A stretch of DNA of 64,000 bases from contig JACGZH010000006.1 in NCBI GenBank assembly GCA_014706385.1, positions 248,001 to 312,000 on the forward strand. The letters run 5' to 3'. This document shows, in pieces, positions 36,697-46,167 of this stretch. Source of the DNA: Phaffia rhodozyma. Taxonomy: Eukaryota; Basidiomycota; Tremellomycetes; Cystofilobasidiales; Mrakiaceae. Under the pieces are notes generated by a model, which was given only the letters and a program-made list of their open reading frames with translations, was not told the DNA's origin and did no database searches. The translations under genes were made by a program, and so were the position numbers. Position 1 is the stretch's first letter, and each line of letters opens with the position of its first letter.

Positions 36697-39600
36697 TCAC
36701 ATGTTCCCGAACGAGCAGAACTCTTCTTCATCCTCGTCTTCGTCTTCTTCCTGCCCGGGCCTCTCTTGCTCGCGCTTTTCATCCCTTCCTCTTCCTCGTC
36801 CTCTGCGACTACTCCCATCGTTTCTCTCCCCTCCGTCCGAGAAAGAATGAACGACCTTCTGTCGTCCGAACTCATCGATCTGGTCGCCATCATCATCTCT
36901 CTTCTTTGAAGCTCCATCCCAGAAACTGGATCCTCTTTTTGTGAACCCACCAAGCAGACCAGCGAGGCTCAGCGAGCTTCTGCTTCTCGTCTTTCCTGTC
37001 GCACCCGATGTGCCTCCCGTACTCAGGCCGGTTTCCATGCCCGGATCGATAGCCGTCATGTTGACGGATGGGTCGTAGTTCCCGATAGCAAAAGAGGAAA
37101 AGCCGGAGGACGAACTCTCACTGTCTATGCTTAACGTTCTCTCCATCTGTCGTACACTCGGGCCTGGCCCTCCTGTGGTCTGTCTTCTGTCTCCTATTCC
37201 CGGTCTATGGACGTTGAAGTTGTAATTTGCGGCCGATTGCCCTGCGCTAGACCGTTCGGAAGAGATAGGAGAAAACGCAGTATGAGAGGAATCCAGAGGT
37301 CGACTTTTCTCAAACGGAAAGACTTCCTGCCGAAGGGACGAAGAACTCGAATGGGAGCCCCTTCTATCTGCCCATCCGGCCGGAGTGGAGATTGATCCGA
37401 ACCCCATCTCATGAAGGTGGCGGTGGTGATTGTGTCCAGAGTCAGACACGTATCCGTTCAGAGAAGGTGATAGAGACCTTTTTGAGGAATGATCTGATCC
37501 GTTCGAGCTTTCCAAAGGGAACATGTAGACTGGAGAAGAAGAAAGCGCCGTTGACGATGAAGCAGAGTTCGGACTCGAGTGTGATCGTGAAGATCCAGTG
37601 TTCGTTTGAACAGATATTGTTTTGCAATTCTGTAAGGAATATGACTGTGGATTTCGAAGTTTTGCTCGATTCGGATGTCTGGATGGGACTGTAGGCGGCG
37701 ATAATTGTGAAGGCCCCTGTATGTGAACGATCGAATTTACAGTCATCGACCTCTTTAGCGTCGTCCGTGATGGTCCGGTCAGTGCGGCTAGAGATAAAGC
37801 GGTAGAGGATAAAGAGGTAGTAGAAGAAGAAGAAGAAGAGGTCTGGGCGATCGTAGTCGAGGTCAAGGTAGGAGCGGTGGAAGAAGATGCTAGAGGAATT
37901 GTAGGCACTGCGGAATAAGACTTGACGTTCGGTCGGGCGGTTGTTGCCTTTGAGTTCAGCGCTCGTTCCACCAGAGCAGTCGGTTGGCCGCCGACTATCG
38001 ATCGTCTGATCGATCGAGGCGGAGGGACCGGTGGGGGAAGCATCAATGAGTTTGACGAGGACATTGTGGACGATCGAGAGGTGGTTGGAAACACATAAGA
38101 TTCCAGCGGGGACAGCACTTTGTGCTTTGCTGCCAGAGATTCTGCTCTGGCTGGTGGAAAGTCCCAGGATGAGAACGTCGAGAGACACGCCATGCTGGCT
38201 GAAGAGGGAATCTGTGACGGAGCTACTTCTGGAAGGACACCTTTGAGAGATGTTGTTAGCGGTCTGGAGAAAGTTGAGTGTGTCCTCGGTCTGGGGGTGA
38301 TGGTAGATGTGGACGAGGATGGTGATAGGGCTGCACTGGCAGCAGCGGCAGCGGCAGCGGCACCTGATGTCGAAGTGGGCGGAAACGTAGTGGCTGTCGG
38401 TGTGACTACGTCCGCCTCGTTCGGTTCGGCCGGTTCGATGATCGACAACGCTAGATGAGGCTGAAAGGGCAAGGAGAGGGTGCGTCTGGATTTTGGCTTG
38501 AACGTCACTGTCGAGCCGGTCAGAACTGATGGAGGAGAGGTCGTGATGAGAGGGATATTTCGGATTTCGAGTTGATTGAACTGTTCTCTTGAAGAGGAGA
38601 GAGCGAGGTTCTTTGATGACGCCGTTGACGGGAAAGGAACCGAATGAACGGTCGATGTACGTGTCGATTTTTGACAGGAAGGAATCGGATGCCTGGTGGT
38701 GCGGATGACGCGATCGATATAGATCATAGAAGTGGTTGCATTGGGGCTGGAGGTGGAAGTGGAAACAGAGGTGGTGGTATACCCTCTGTTTCCTATTGGT
38801 CTTCTTCCTTGAAGGGACCTGCCTGAGGGTGAATCTGCTCGGAAGCCAGCCGAGCTTGAGGACGTCGAGCTTCCAATTTTTAATCTAGGTTGAAGTTCCT
38901 GATTAGGTTTCATCGTGGATCTGTCATCATCGTCCTCGTCGTCCTCTTCGTCTCGCTCGTTTTCGTCATTCGGTCCATCAGCTCGATCGGGTCTCTCTCT
39001 CGCAGATTCGGCTAGGGCATCGATAAAGCTGACAGGCTGATTGGATGTGGGAATCTTCGAGAGCTGCGTGGGTGAGACAGGCGGGGCGGTGTTTGATCGA
39101 AGAGGAAACGGTCTGGTCGCCGAGTTAGATCTTCTGAACTCCTGAAGGGGAGAAAGTTGTTTCATGTTGATGGATTGAGGCGTCCCGATTGGTGTTCCAG
39201 CAGCCGACGTTGAGGCTGTTGGTGTACCGGCTGCTGCTGCGTACTCGATCGATCTGGTCCGTCGACGAGAGACTGAGGAGCCTAGAGAATCGACTGAGCT
39301 GTCTCTCTGAGAGTTGGTCGAGTGGCAGGCTGACATCAGAACGAAAGAATTCCGTCTGGATGATGTGGACGAAACGAGTGGAACCTTCTCGGTGTTGCAG
39401 GCTATCTCGAGAAGAAAATCGGATCGGGAGCGGGTCGAGCCATCCGGGGAGAGCCAGGTTTGACTGGACGAGGGGGTGAGCACATGAAACGACTGTGATC
39501 GTTGCTTTCTTCTCGAGGTCTTTCGCTCAAGGCCGGCTGATCCGTTTGGGGTGACCTGACCGGAGCTGTGTTGTCTGTCGAAGCTGGTGCCTCTGGACCG

Positions 39601-39864
39601 GTAAGACATGTGATCGGTGGTGGTAGTTGACGCCGGGTAGAACACAGCTGGTGGAGGAAATATGAACTGTTTGGGGGACGCAAAGAATGCGCGGAGCGAG
39701 CTGGACGACGAGGACTTCGGCAAGGGTGTGTTTGGCGAGACGGAGGCTGAACCTTGGTAGGAGGTGTCGCTTGTGTCTGCGGTAGAGGCGTAAGAGTCCG
39801 TTGACGAACGGGACAGGGCGACGGAGGACGATCCAGAGTCCGAGGTGCGATGAAAGAACCCCAT
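36697..39864 (-). CDS. Ser/Thr-rich disordered protein of unknown function, single exon
   Basis: I do not recognise this protein. It runs 1,055 residues from ATG 39864 (MGFFHRTSDSG) to TGA at 36697 without an intron, which is unusual here. More than half of it is low-complexity Ser/Thr/Pro sequence with an eight-Ala run, poly-Ser tracts, basic clusters (RKTSRRKQRSQS) and many Ser-Pro and Arg-x-x-Ser sites that could be phosphorylated. The tail has a short ordered-looking patch (SLSLAGLLGGFTKRGSSFW) followed by an Arg-Gly-Arg stretch and an acidic run, ending in EFCSFGNM. No signal peptide or membrane segment is seen. The open frame extends 129 nt upstream of ATG 39864 but has no other ATG there. 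The length and clear codon periodicity argue for a real gene. A regulatory or cytoskeletal scaffold is possible but unproven. Confidence 0.75.
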   Translation of the reverse strand: MGFFHRTSDSGSSSVALSRSSTDSYASTADTSDTSYQGSASVSPNTPLPKSSSSSSLRAFFASPKQFIFPPPAVFYPASTTTTDHMSYRSRGTSFDRQHSSGQVTPNGSAGLERKTSRRKQRSQSFHVLTPSSSQTWLSPDGSTRSRSDFLLEIACNTEKVPLVSSTSSRRNSFVLMSACHSTNSQRDSSVDSLGSSVSRRRTRSIEYAAAAGTPTASTSAAGTPIGTPQSINMKQLSPLQEFRRSNSATRPFPLRSNTAPPVSPTQLSKIPTSNQPVSFIDALAESARERPDRADGPNDENERDEEDDEDDDDRSTMKPNQELQPRLKIGSSTSSSSAGFRADSPSGRSLQGRRPIGNRGYTTTSVSTSTSSPNATTSMIYIDRVIRTTRHPIPSCQKSTRTSTVHSVPFPSTASSKNLALSSSREQFNQLEIRNIPLITTSPPSVLTGSTVTFKPKSRRTLSLPFQPHLALSIIEPAEPNEADVVTPTATTFPPTSTSGAAAAAAAASAALSPSSSTSTITPRPRTHSTFSRPLTTSLKGVLPEVAPSQIPSSASMACLSTFSSWDFPPARAESLAAKHKVLSPLESYVFPTTSRSSTMSSSNSLMLPPPVPPPRSIRRSIVGGQPTALVERALNSKATTARPNVKSYSAVPTIPLASSSTAPTLTSTTIAQTSSSSSSTTSLSSTALSLAALTGPSRTTLKRSMTVNSIVHIQGPSQLSPPTVPSRHPNRAKLRNPQSYSLQNCKTISVQTNTGSSRSHSSPNSASSSTALSSSPVYMFPLESSNGSDHSSKRSLSPSLNGYVSDSGHNHHRHLHEMGFGSISTPAGWADRRGSHSSSSSLRQEVFPFEKSRPLDSSHTAFSPISSERSSAGQSAANYNFNVHRPGIGDRRQTTGGPGPSVRQMERTLSIDSESSSSGFSSFAIGNYDPSVNMTAIDPGMETGLSTGGTSGATGKTRSRSSLSLAGLLGGFTKRGSSFWDGASKKRDDDGDQIDEFGRQKVVHSFSDGGERNDGSSRRGRGRGRDEKREQERPGQEEDEDEDEEEFCSFGNM

Positions 39865-40754
39865 GGATGTCTGTGTAGAAGAGCAAAGGGGAGAGGGAGG
39901 GAGAGAGAGAGAGAGGAGAGAGCAACAAGGCGCGAGTATATTTTGGTCAGAAAAAGCTCGTGGCGCGCGTCGGGGTAAGCAGGAAGAGAACAAACAAGAC
40001 GATTTAGAGTTGAGACCAAGACCTACAGCAGTAGGATAAGGGCCGACAGAGGAAAGCTAACGGATTGTCCTTCAGGAACGCAGCAAAGAAGTATATGCTG
40101 TGTATTCACTCAACAAAAAGACAGACACGGAGTTGAAGAGGAGGGTGTCGACCGAGACAAACGAAGTGAAGGCTAAGGAAGGAATTCGGGAGACGATAGA
40201 ACGATCAATGGCATGGACGACTGTATGCATCAAAACAGACTGGAACTCACGAGCGAGGGCGGGAGAGGAAAAGGGAATATTGTTGAATGAACGTCGATCG
40301 ATTTCCAAGTGTACTTTCTTTCTGCTTGACCCGGAGACAAAGAGGAGAGAATGGTTCAAGGTGATGGTCTGACTTGTCTGTGTTGTGAGAGAGATAGAGA
40401 AAGGACTAGATATGAAAGAAGGAAGAGAATGAAAGAGAATGAACGCCTCGCTCGTCTCGATGGGTGATGGGATTCAGGACAGAGTCGGTGAGGCTTGGGA
40501 GAAGGAGGAGAACAAGAAGAATGACGAAGGAAGAAATCACAACAGCCGGCCGCCGGCGTGTCGGCAGAGGGAGCGTTGGGTGTTTGGGGGTATTACACAG
40601 TGTGTTAGGGATTGTATTCGAATTGTATTTGAATTCTTTTTGGGACTCTATCAGGGATTTTGTTAGGATCGTATTAGGGATTGGACTAGAGCTGTACTCT
40701 ACGGTGTATTAGGCATAGACACACTAGAGAATACGCAGAACATTTGATGGCAAA

Positions 40755-40852
40755 CAATACAATACAATACAATACAATACAATACAATACAATACAATAC
40801 AATACAATACAGTACAATACAGTACAATACAGTACAGTACAGTACAATACAA
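40755..40852 (+). repeat. CAATA pentanucleotide tandem array
   Basis: About 19.6 units over 98 bp. The 5' part is perfect CAATA, and the 3' part is interspersed with CAGTA variants, which suggests older, more diverged copies on that side. Confidence 0.95.
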
Positions 40853-40921
40853 CCAGTCTAATCAATAGAAACTTGGCAGAACAGACACTAGACACCGGAC
40901 ACTATATGATACATACTGTAC

Positions 40922-40932
40922 TGACGTCGTCA
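40922..40932 (+). promoter_or_regulatory. TGACG-T-CGTCA inverted repeat, bZIP-like
   Basis: A perfect 5-bp inverted repeat with one-base spacer resembles a CRE (TGACGTCA) with an altered centre. It lies between the two arrays. Binding by a bZIP factor is conjecture. Confidence 0.3.
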
Positions 40933-40955
40933 AGACTACATCAGACATCACACTA

Positions 40956-41063
40956 TACTCTACTCTACTCTACTCTACTCTACTCTACTCTACTCTACTC
41001 TACTCTACTCTACTCTACTCTACTCTACTCTACTCTACTCTACTCTATTCTACTCTACTCTAC
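40956..41063 (+). repeat. TACTC pentanucleotide tandem array
   Basis: Twenty-one units over 105 bp, with a single variant unit (TATTC at 41046), then a partial TAC. The near-perfect state suggests recent expansion. Confidence 0.95.
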
Positions 41064-41331
41064 AGGACGGATAAAAACACACAACCAGGAATTCAGGTTA
41101 CTCACCGCCCACCGGTTGGATCGCCAGCGTGCTGCGTTATCGGTGATGTCTTATCAGCCGAACCCGGTTAGTAACCGTCCGCTCTCCGCCGCGGTGTGCC
41201 CGGCCATTTCGAATCGTCAATCGTTCGTGTCCGAGTCAATCCTCTTTTTTCCCGTTCTCCCTCCCATCCTCAATACCATCCTTAGTCGCTCTCGTCCAAA
41301 CAGTCATTCTCTACTTGCGTCGTCCTCAATC

Positions 41332-43280
41332 ATGCTCAGAGCTAGCGTCAAGAAAGCGTGTCCTTCGTTCTCCCTCAGAGCCATCTCCCACAGTGCCTCC
41401 AGGCTCGCCTCGGCTTCCACTCAGGTCTGATCTCTTCTTTCTCTCACCTCGCCTTTTCTTTTCTTCCGTCCCTCCTATCTTCGTTCTCAGCACCTGCTTA
41501 ACCCTGTCGGCCGTTTTTTCCCTCTCTTAGCCTAGCAGGGCCTTCCTTAAGCCCACTCACCCGGACCACCCGGTTCCCCCAGACGTTGTCAAGTTTCTCG
41601 AAGCCCAGGCCGAAGGCCTCCTTTCCACCTACTCCCGACCACCAATCGTGTTCACCCATGGAAAGGGAAGCGCCATATTCGACACTCAGAACAGAGAATA
41701 CCTCGACTTTTCCGCCGGTATCGCCGTCAACGCGCTCGGGCATGCCGATTCCCAGGCAAGTTCGATAGCTAATCTCTTCTTCTTTATCGCCGGTCGATTT
41801 GTATCTCTAACTCCAATCTTTCGAATCCTTTAGATTGCTACACTGCTAGGTGAGCAGGCCGCACTGCTCGTCCATTCGTCCAACGTGTACCACAACCAAT
41901 GGGCCGGGCCGTGCGCGAGCCTGTTGGTCGAGCTCACAAAGACACACGGTGGTCTCGGCCTCACCGCGACATCTACCACCGCCGACTCGAGCTCTGCCAA
42001 AGTCTTTTTCGCCAACTCTGGAGCCGAGGCGAATGAAGGAGCTCTCAAGTTTGCCCGAAAGTTTGCTTCCGAACAAGCTGGCGAGGGTGTTGAAAAGTCA
42101 GACATCGTCTGTTTCGAACGAGCCTTTCACGGACGAACCATGGGCGCGTTGAGTGTGACTCCAAACCCAAAGTATCAAGCACCGTTCGCGCCTCTCATCC
42201 CTGGAGTGAAGGTCGGAAAGATGAATGAGTCTGACGGACTCGAGGATCTTATCAATGAGCGCACTTGCGGTGTCATTGTGGAGCCCATCCAGGGTGAGGG
42301 TGGGATCTTTGAGGCAGAGACCGAGTGGCTCACAAAGGTTGTCAATCGAGCCAGGCAGGTCGGCGCCGTCGTTATCTTTGACGAGATTCAAGTAAGTCTT
42401 CTCTCTTTCTTCCTATTCGACGGGTTTCCTTTCCTTTTGCTCACTTTCCGCGATGCTCTTTCTTTCTAGTGTGGGCTTTTCCGAACGGGTACGATGTGGG
42501 CTCACTCAAAATACCCTCTCGAGTGCCAGTGAGTATCTTCCATCTTCAGGTCTACCTCCTTTCTTATCTCATGTCCTCCCTCGATGCATCCTGGCCAATA
42601 CTCATCATCTATCGTAATCTATCTTGCAGGCCGGATATCGTGACAATGGCCAAGCCTTTGGCTAATGGAATCCCAATCGGGGCTATCATGGTCCGAGACA
42701 ATGTCGTCAAAGCTGTCACCGTTGGTTCGTCCCTCTTTCTGCTTTTCGTTTTGTGATCTTCCTCCCTTGTGGGGATGGAAATATAAACTCTTGTTTGTCA
42801 ACGCTTTAAACCTACACAGGCTCGCACGGAACCACGTTTGGAGGAAACGTGCTATCTACCCGACTAGCTCACCATGTCCTTACCCGACTTTCCGCTCCAT
42901 CCTTCTTATCAAACCTTCACTCGACCAGTCAAACCTTGGTGGACTGTCTATCACGATTCCCTTCACTCTTCCCTACACTTGTCTCCCAGACCCCCACGCC
43001 TTATGATCCTTCGCCTTCCTCGCCCTCATCTGCTGCCATCAGAGGAAGAGGCCTCATCCTTGGTATTCCGTTCGTTCACCCTGCAATGCCAGGACGGTTT
43101 GTTGAGTTGTGCAGAGAACGAGGAGTCTTGTTGTTGACGGCCGGGACGGATTGTGTCAGGTTGTTGCCCAGTTTGAACGTCACTATCGAGGAATGCAAAA
43201 AGGCAGTGGAGGTTATGGAGAGCGTAGGAGTGGTCATGGTCGAGGAGGGTTGGTCGGTCGATGGACTTAACAAGGCATAA
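41332..43280 (+). CDS. ARG8: Acetylornithine aminotransferase, mitochondrial
   Basis: Class III PLP aminotransferase that converts N-acetylglutamate semialdehyde to N-acetylornithine in mitochondrial arginine synthesis. The N-terminus is a typical matrix presequence (MLRASVKKACPSFSLR, ISHSASRLASAS). Family motifs are DFSAGIAVNALGHAD, VFFANSGAEANE, CFERAFHGRTMGALS, VEPIQGEGG and VVIFDEIQCGLFRTG. PLP would be bound by the Lys of TMAKPLANGIP (codon 42652). GSHGTTFGGN and a C-terminal GRGLILGIPF close the fold. Introns: 41425-41530, 41756-41833 (GC donor), then ones starting near 42391, 42530 and 42726. The protein is about 495 residues, longer than yeast Arg8 partly because of a Pro/Ser-rich insert (TPTPYDPSPSSPSS) before the C-terminal domain. 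It is convergent with the next gene, 148 bp apart. Confidence 0.96.
41756..41833 (+). other. GC-AG intron in ARG8
   Basis: ALGHADSQ ends at CCCAG|GCAAGT and continues after TTTAG with ATTGCTACACTG (IATLLGEQAALLVHSS). Phase 0 at the GC donor is the only solution that keeps the conserved aminotransferase frame. The GT three bases on would give a rapid stop. Confidence 0.8.
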
Positions 43281-43428
43281 ACTCCCTTCTTCAGATTAGA
43301 TATATACCTCATCCGTCTCTTCCCTTTCTGTCTCTTTTTATATCGTCATCCTCTTTTCTTGTTGTTTCCTATCAAAGTATCATCTATCAAATATTAATCT
43401 CTTCTATTGCGTTCTCGCTCGCGAAAAA

Positions 43429-45370
43429 CTAAGACTCCTTTATGTCCTTGGAGCGCTCGACCGAACGTTTTCGAGGTGGAATGAACGGGCTATGGAATAT
43501 TGTCAACCCAGTGCCTTCCAGCTTTTCTGCTTCGTCTTCCCCTTCCTCCTGCTCTCTGTCCATCTCCTCCTCCTCTTCCTCTTCCTCTTCTTCCTCCACC
43601 TCCTTATCTTCAGAGTTTAGATCAGAGTCTTCATCCCTGATATCATCAGAAGAAGTCGTGCTCTCTTCGGATATCCCTCTCGTTCTCTTCCTCGCCCTCC
43701 GGTCTGTCTCCGTACTTGCTCTAACAAGATTGCTCGAGCCAACCGATCCAAAACCCTTAGAACCTCGAGAAGAAGAGAAACAGGAAGACACCGAGAGTGG
43801 ACGGAGGAGAGAGGTCGGAACAAATTGTTTATCCAAGGTCTCTTGGCTCTTGAATCTTGTCTCCTCTTGTATCGACCTCTCCTTCTTCGTCAGTACTGTT
43901 CGCGCACAAGAGTCCGTTCCCCAAGATTTGGAAAAAGAAAATAGAATCCCGCTATGTTAGACATCGTGAGAGAACCCAGATGAAGGAGAAGGTGGAAGAG
44001 AAGAGAAGAGAAGAGAAGAGAAAGAGGACATACGAGGAGCATTTCGTTTGTGTCTTGTCTTGTCCCTTCGTTTACTCCGCCCTGGATTGAGGTCTGAATC
44101 ATTAGCCAATTCATCGATTTCATCTGCATAGTGATCTACAGATTTTCCCCCTCCCGCAAGAAGAAAAACATGAGATAGAAATGAACGGAACAATATGAGT
44201 CTCAAGACGAAACGAGAACGAAGAGTTGGGCAGAAGCGAAAAGGAAAAGTTGAAGATCGCTCCGAGTCGGGTGTTTTCTCTTACCTAGAGAATTCCGTTT
44301 TCTAAGTCCATAAATCGTTTCCAGACGCGCAATCGTCCGTTCCTTCACACTGAAGTCAGAGAACCTTATCAGCTATGATCGTCTCTATCGAGAAGAAAGA
44401 AGAAGAACTGGCTGATAGATAGCGCAGCGCAGAAGAGAAAGACTCACACTGGATCCAATGAATCCTGATCTAGTCCACTCAACACGTTCAACACTCTCTC
44501 CCATCCCGACTCTGCTTCCCTCAGTTTCCTCTTCTTTGCCCGAGCTGTGCCGAACGTGTCGACGGGAGTGACTTTTGATAAACCATCCAGGGTGACAGCT
44601 AGTAGTGACCTGGTTGTGTGGATGAGTTCTTTAGATGTTATACTGGATGTTTGAGAGCTACTCTTCGGCGGACAGTATGGCTGATAGTGGTGAGGAGAAG
44701 TAGGAGGAAACAAAGAAGGCGGTTGGGAAGACAACGAAGGTGGGGATATTGGTGGTTGAGGTTGGGCTGATGGAGGTTGACATAGCGAGCTTGTTGGGAG
44801 GGAGGGTTCAACGGTTTGGCAAGAGTCCATTGTGGCCGGTAATCGGGTAGGCTTTACCTTCAAACATCGTTTCCGGTCCTGTTTCAGAAACTTTTTCGCG
44901 AGCAGCAAGATCTCGTCTGCCAGAGTCTCAAACGGAGGTGGCGGGAGTTGGGAGACATACAGCGGGAACAAAGTTCTCTCATCTTCTGGTGGGATCCTCG
45001 GAAGGACTGGTCGAGCTTGAAGGAGAGGAGGCAGTGAAAAACCAAACACGTCACTGAATCTTCCGTCTCCCTCTTCTTTATCTTCGCCTTTGATCCTCTT
45101 TCTAACGCCGTCTTCGATCACCCAGGCCGCTTCATCGTCTTTATCTTCATACCCATCCTCGTCCTCCTCTCCGATATCCATATCGCTCTCATCCTCCAAG
45201 CGCGATCTTTGCTCGCTCGCTCTCGACCGAGCCGGTTTCTTTCGGGTGTATCTAACAAGAGGCGAAATCAGACCTTGTCGAAGGTCGAGCGTGTCTTGAT
45301 GTCGAAGATTGAGTAGAAGCGATTTATAATCTCGATGTTCGTTCTCCAAGTTTGGTTGATGATATCTCAT
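43429..45370 (-). CDS. Acidic, Pro-rich protein of unknown function, probably nuclear
   Basis: I do not recognise it. Four exons read cleanly: from ATG 45370 to about 44455; a short exon near 44290-44350 (VKERTIARLETIYGLRKRNS); one near 44035-44135 (HYADEIDELANDSDLNPGR, then SKRRDKTRHKRN); and a last exon to TAG at 43429. The first 60 residues (NLENEHRDYKSLLLNLRHQ) look helical. An acidic patch (MDIGEEDEDGYEDKDDEAAW) and a possible conserved block (FPLYVSQLPPPPFETLADE) follow, then a Pro/Ser-rich linker and a Lys/Arg motif (RAKKRKLREAE) that could be a nuclear localisation signal. The last exon carries a run of about eleven Glu codons. Length is about 500 residues. The composition fits a chromatin or transcription-complex subunit, but I cannot name one. 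Confidence 0.7.
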
Positions 45371-46167
45371 TGAGTCAGAAGGACCGGGCCAAGCAGGAGA
45401 GAAGGAGAGGATACCGGCCAGCCAGAGTCGATTAATGATACAGATAATTTGAGTGTTCTCTCTGCGTCACCAAGATAGAGGCGCGCAGTAGTATTTGAAT
45501 TGGATTCAAATTTTCATCTACTCTCATAAGCTGAATAAGCTTCGGAGTTGAAAGCCGCGTGACGCTCGGACCTCCCTCCGCCCAGGGTATAAATTCGTCA
45601 GTTTCTGCCCAATCAATTTTGCTTTTCTCCATTGACCACGTTAGTTCACTTTCTTCCCTCTATGGTTTTCGCTTTCTTCCTTCAATAGCTGACCTTATCT
45701 CGCTTTGATGCACATCTTCCTTCCACTCTACAGACTCTGCAGGATTCATTTCTATAGAGATATAACTGGTCTTGCTAGTTTACACTAGCTACACCACATA
45801 AAGCGAGATGCTGATACTCCACCCACACCCCTTCACGGAGGACATGCGGTCTTTTGCTCTTGATTCTCACGAACTAAGGCAGGCCGTCGATGAAGTGGAT
45901 TGACTCTTGACGCTCTTTGCTTGCAGAGTAGCCGACGGACGACATCGGGGCTGTGGGACGTATCTGATCGCTTTCTCACCCTCTGGAAACTGCCTTGATT
46001 GTTCTTTGAACGAGAAAGAGCGTTTACTAAGGCAAACTATAAATAGGACATCGACGGCAGTCATTCTTGTCATTCAATTTCACACATCAAGGCATACAGT
46101 TGGATTTGTTACTAGCAGTTTCAGGCAAGACTCAGTCGTGTACATAGATAAGGAAGCCTACAGAAAA
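45371..46167. other. Intergenic region, no gene seen
   Basis: About 800 bp between the start of the acidic protein gene and the stop of the DUF2237 gene, both on the minus strand, so it should hold a promoter and a 3' UTR. A TATAAAT at about 45589 points the wrong way for either gene. Short open frames here show no motifs. Confidence 0.45.

Larger units (their letters stand above)
39865..41331. promoter_or_regulatory. Divergent intergenic region with tandem repeats (Ser-rich gene / ARG8)
   Basis: This 1.47-kb gap must contain two promoters. Near 39865-40000 is the CT-rich 5' leader of the Ser-rich gene as read on the minus strand. At 40755-41063 there are two pentanucleotide arrays with a bZIP-like inverted repeat between them. 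The ARG8-proximal 270 bp is open in the ARG8 frame. I see no Gcn4-type TGACTCA site. Confidence 0.55.

Noticed and set aside
36312..36953. 213-codon minus-strand open frame overlapping the end of the Ser-rich gene
   Set aside because: It lies in another frame over the last part of the Ser-rich CDS and then translates T-rich 3' UTR; no motif or good start context.
40605..40679. TTAGGG hexamers (40605 and 40674) as an interstitial telomere repeat
   Set aside because: Only two isolated copies about 70 bp apart, not in tandem; expected by chance near the low-complexity region.
43442..43960. 172-codon plus-strand open frame rich in Ser, antisense to the acidic protein gene
   Set aside because: It is the complement of the poly-Glu (GAG/GAA) tract, which reads as Ser/Leu/Pro on the other strand; the minus-strand gene with spliced exons explains the region better.
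45588..45600. TATAAAT as a promoter for a plus-strand transcript
   Set aside because: No plus-strand coding or RNA gene follows for 3 kb; a lone TATA-like match is weak evidence.
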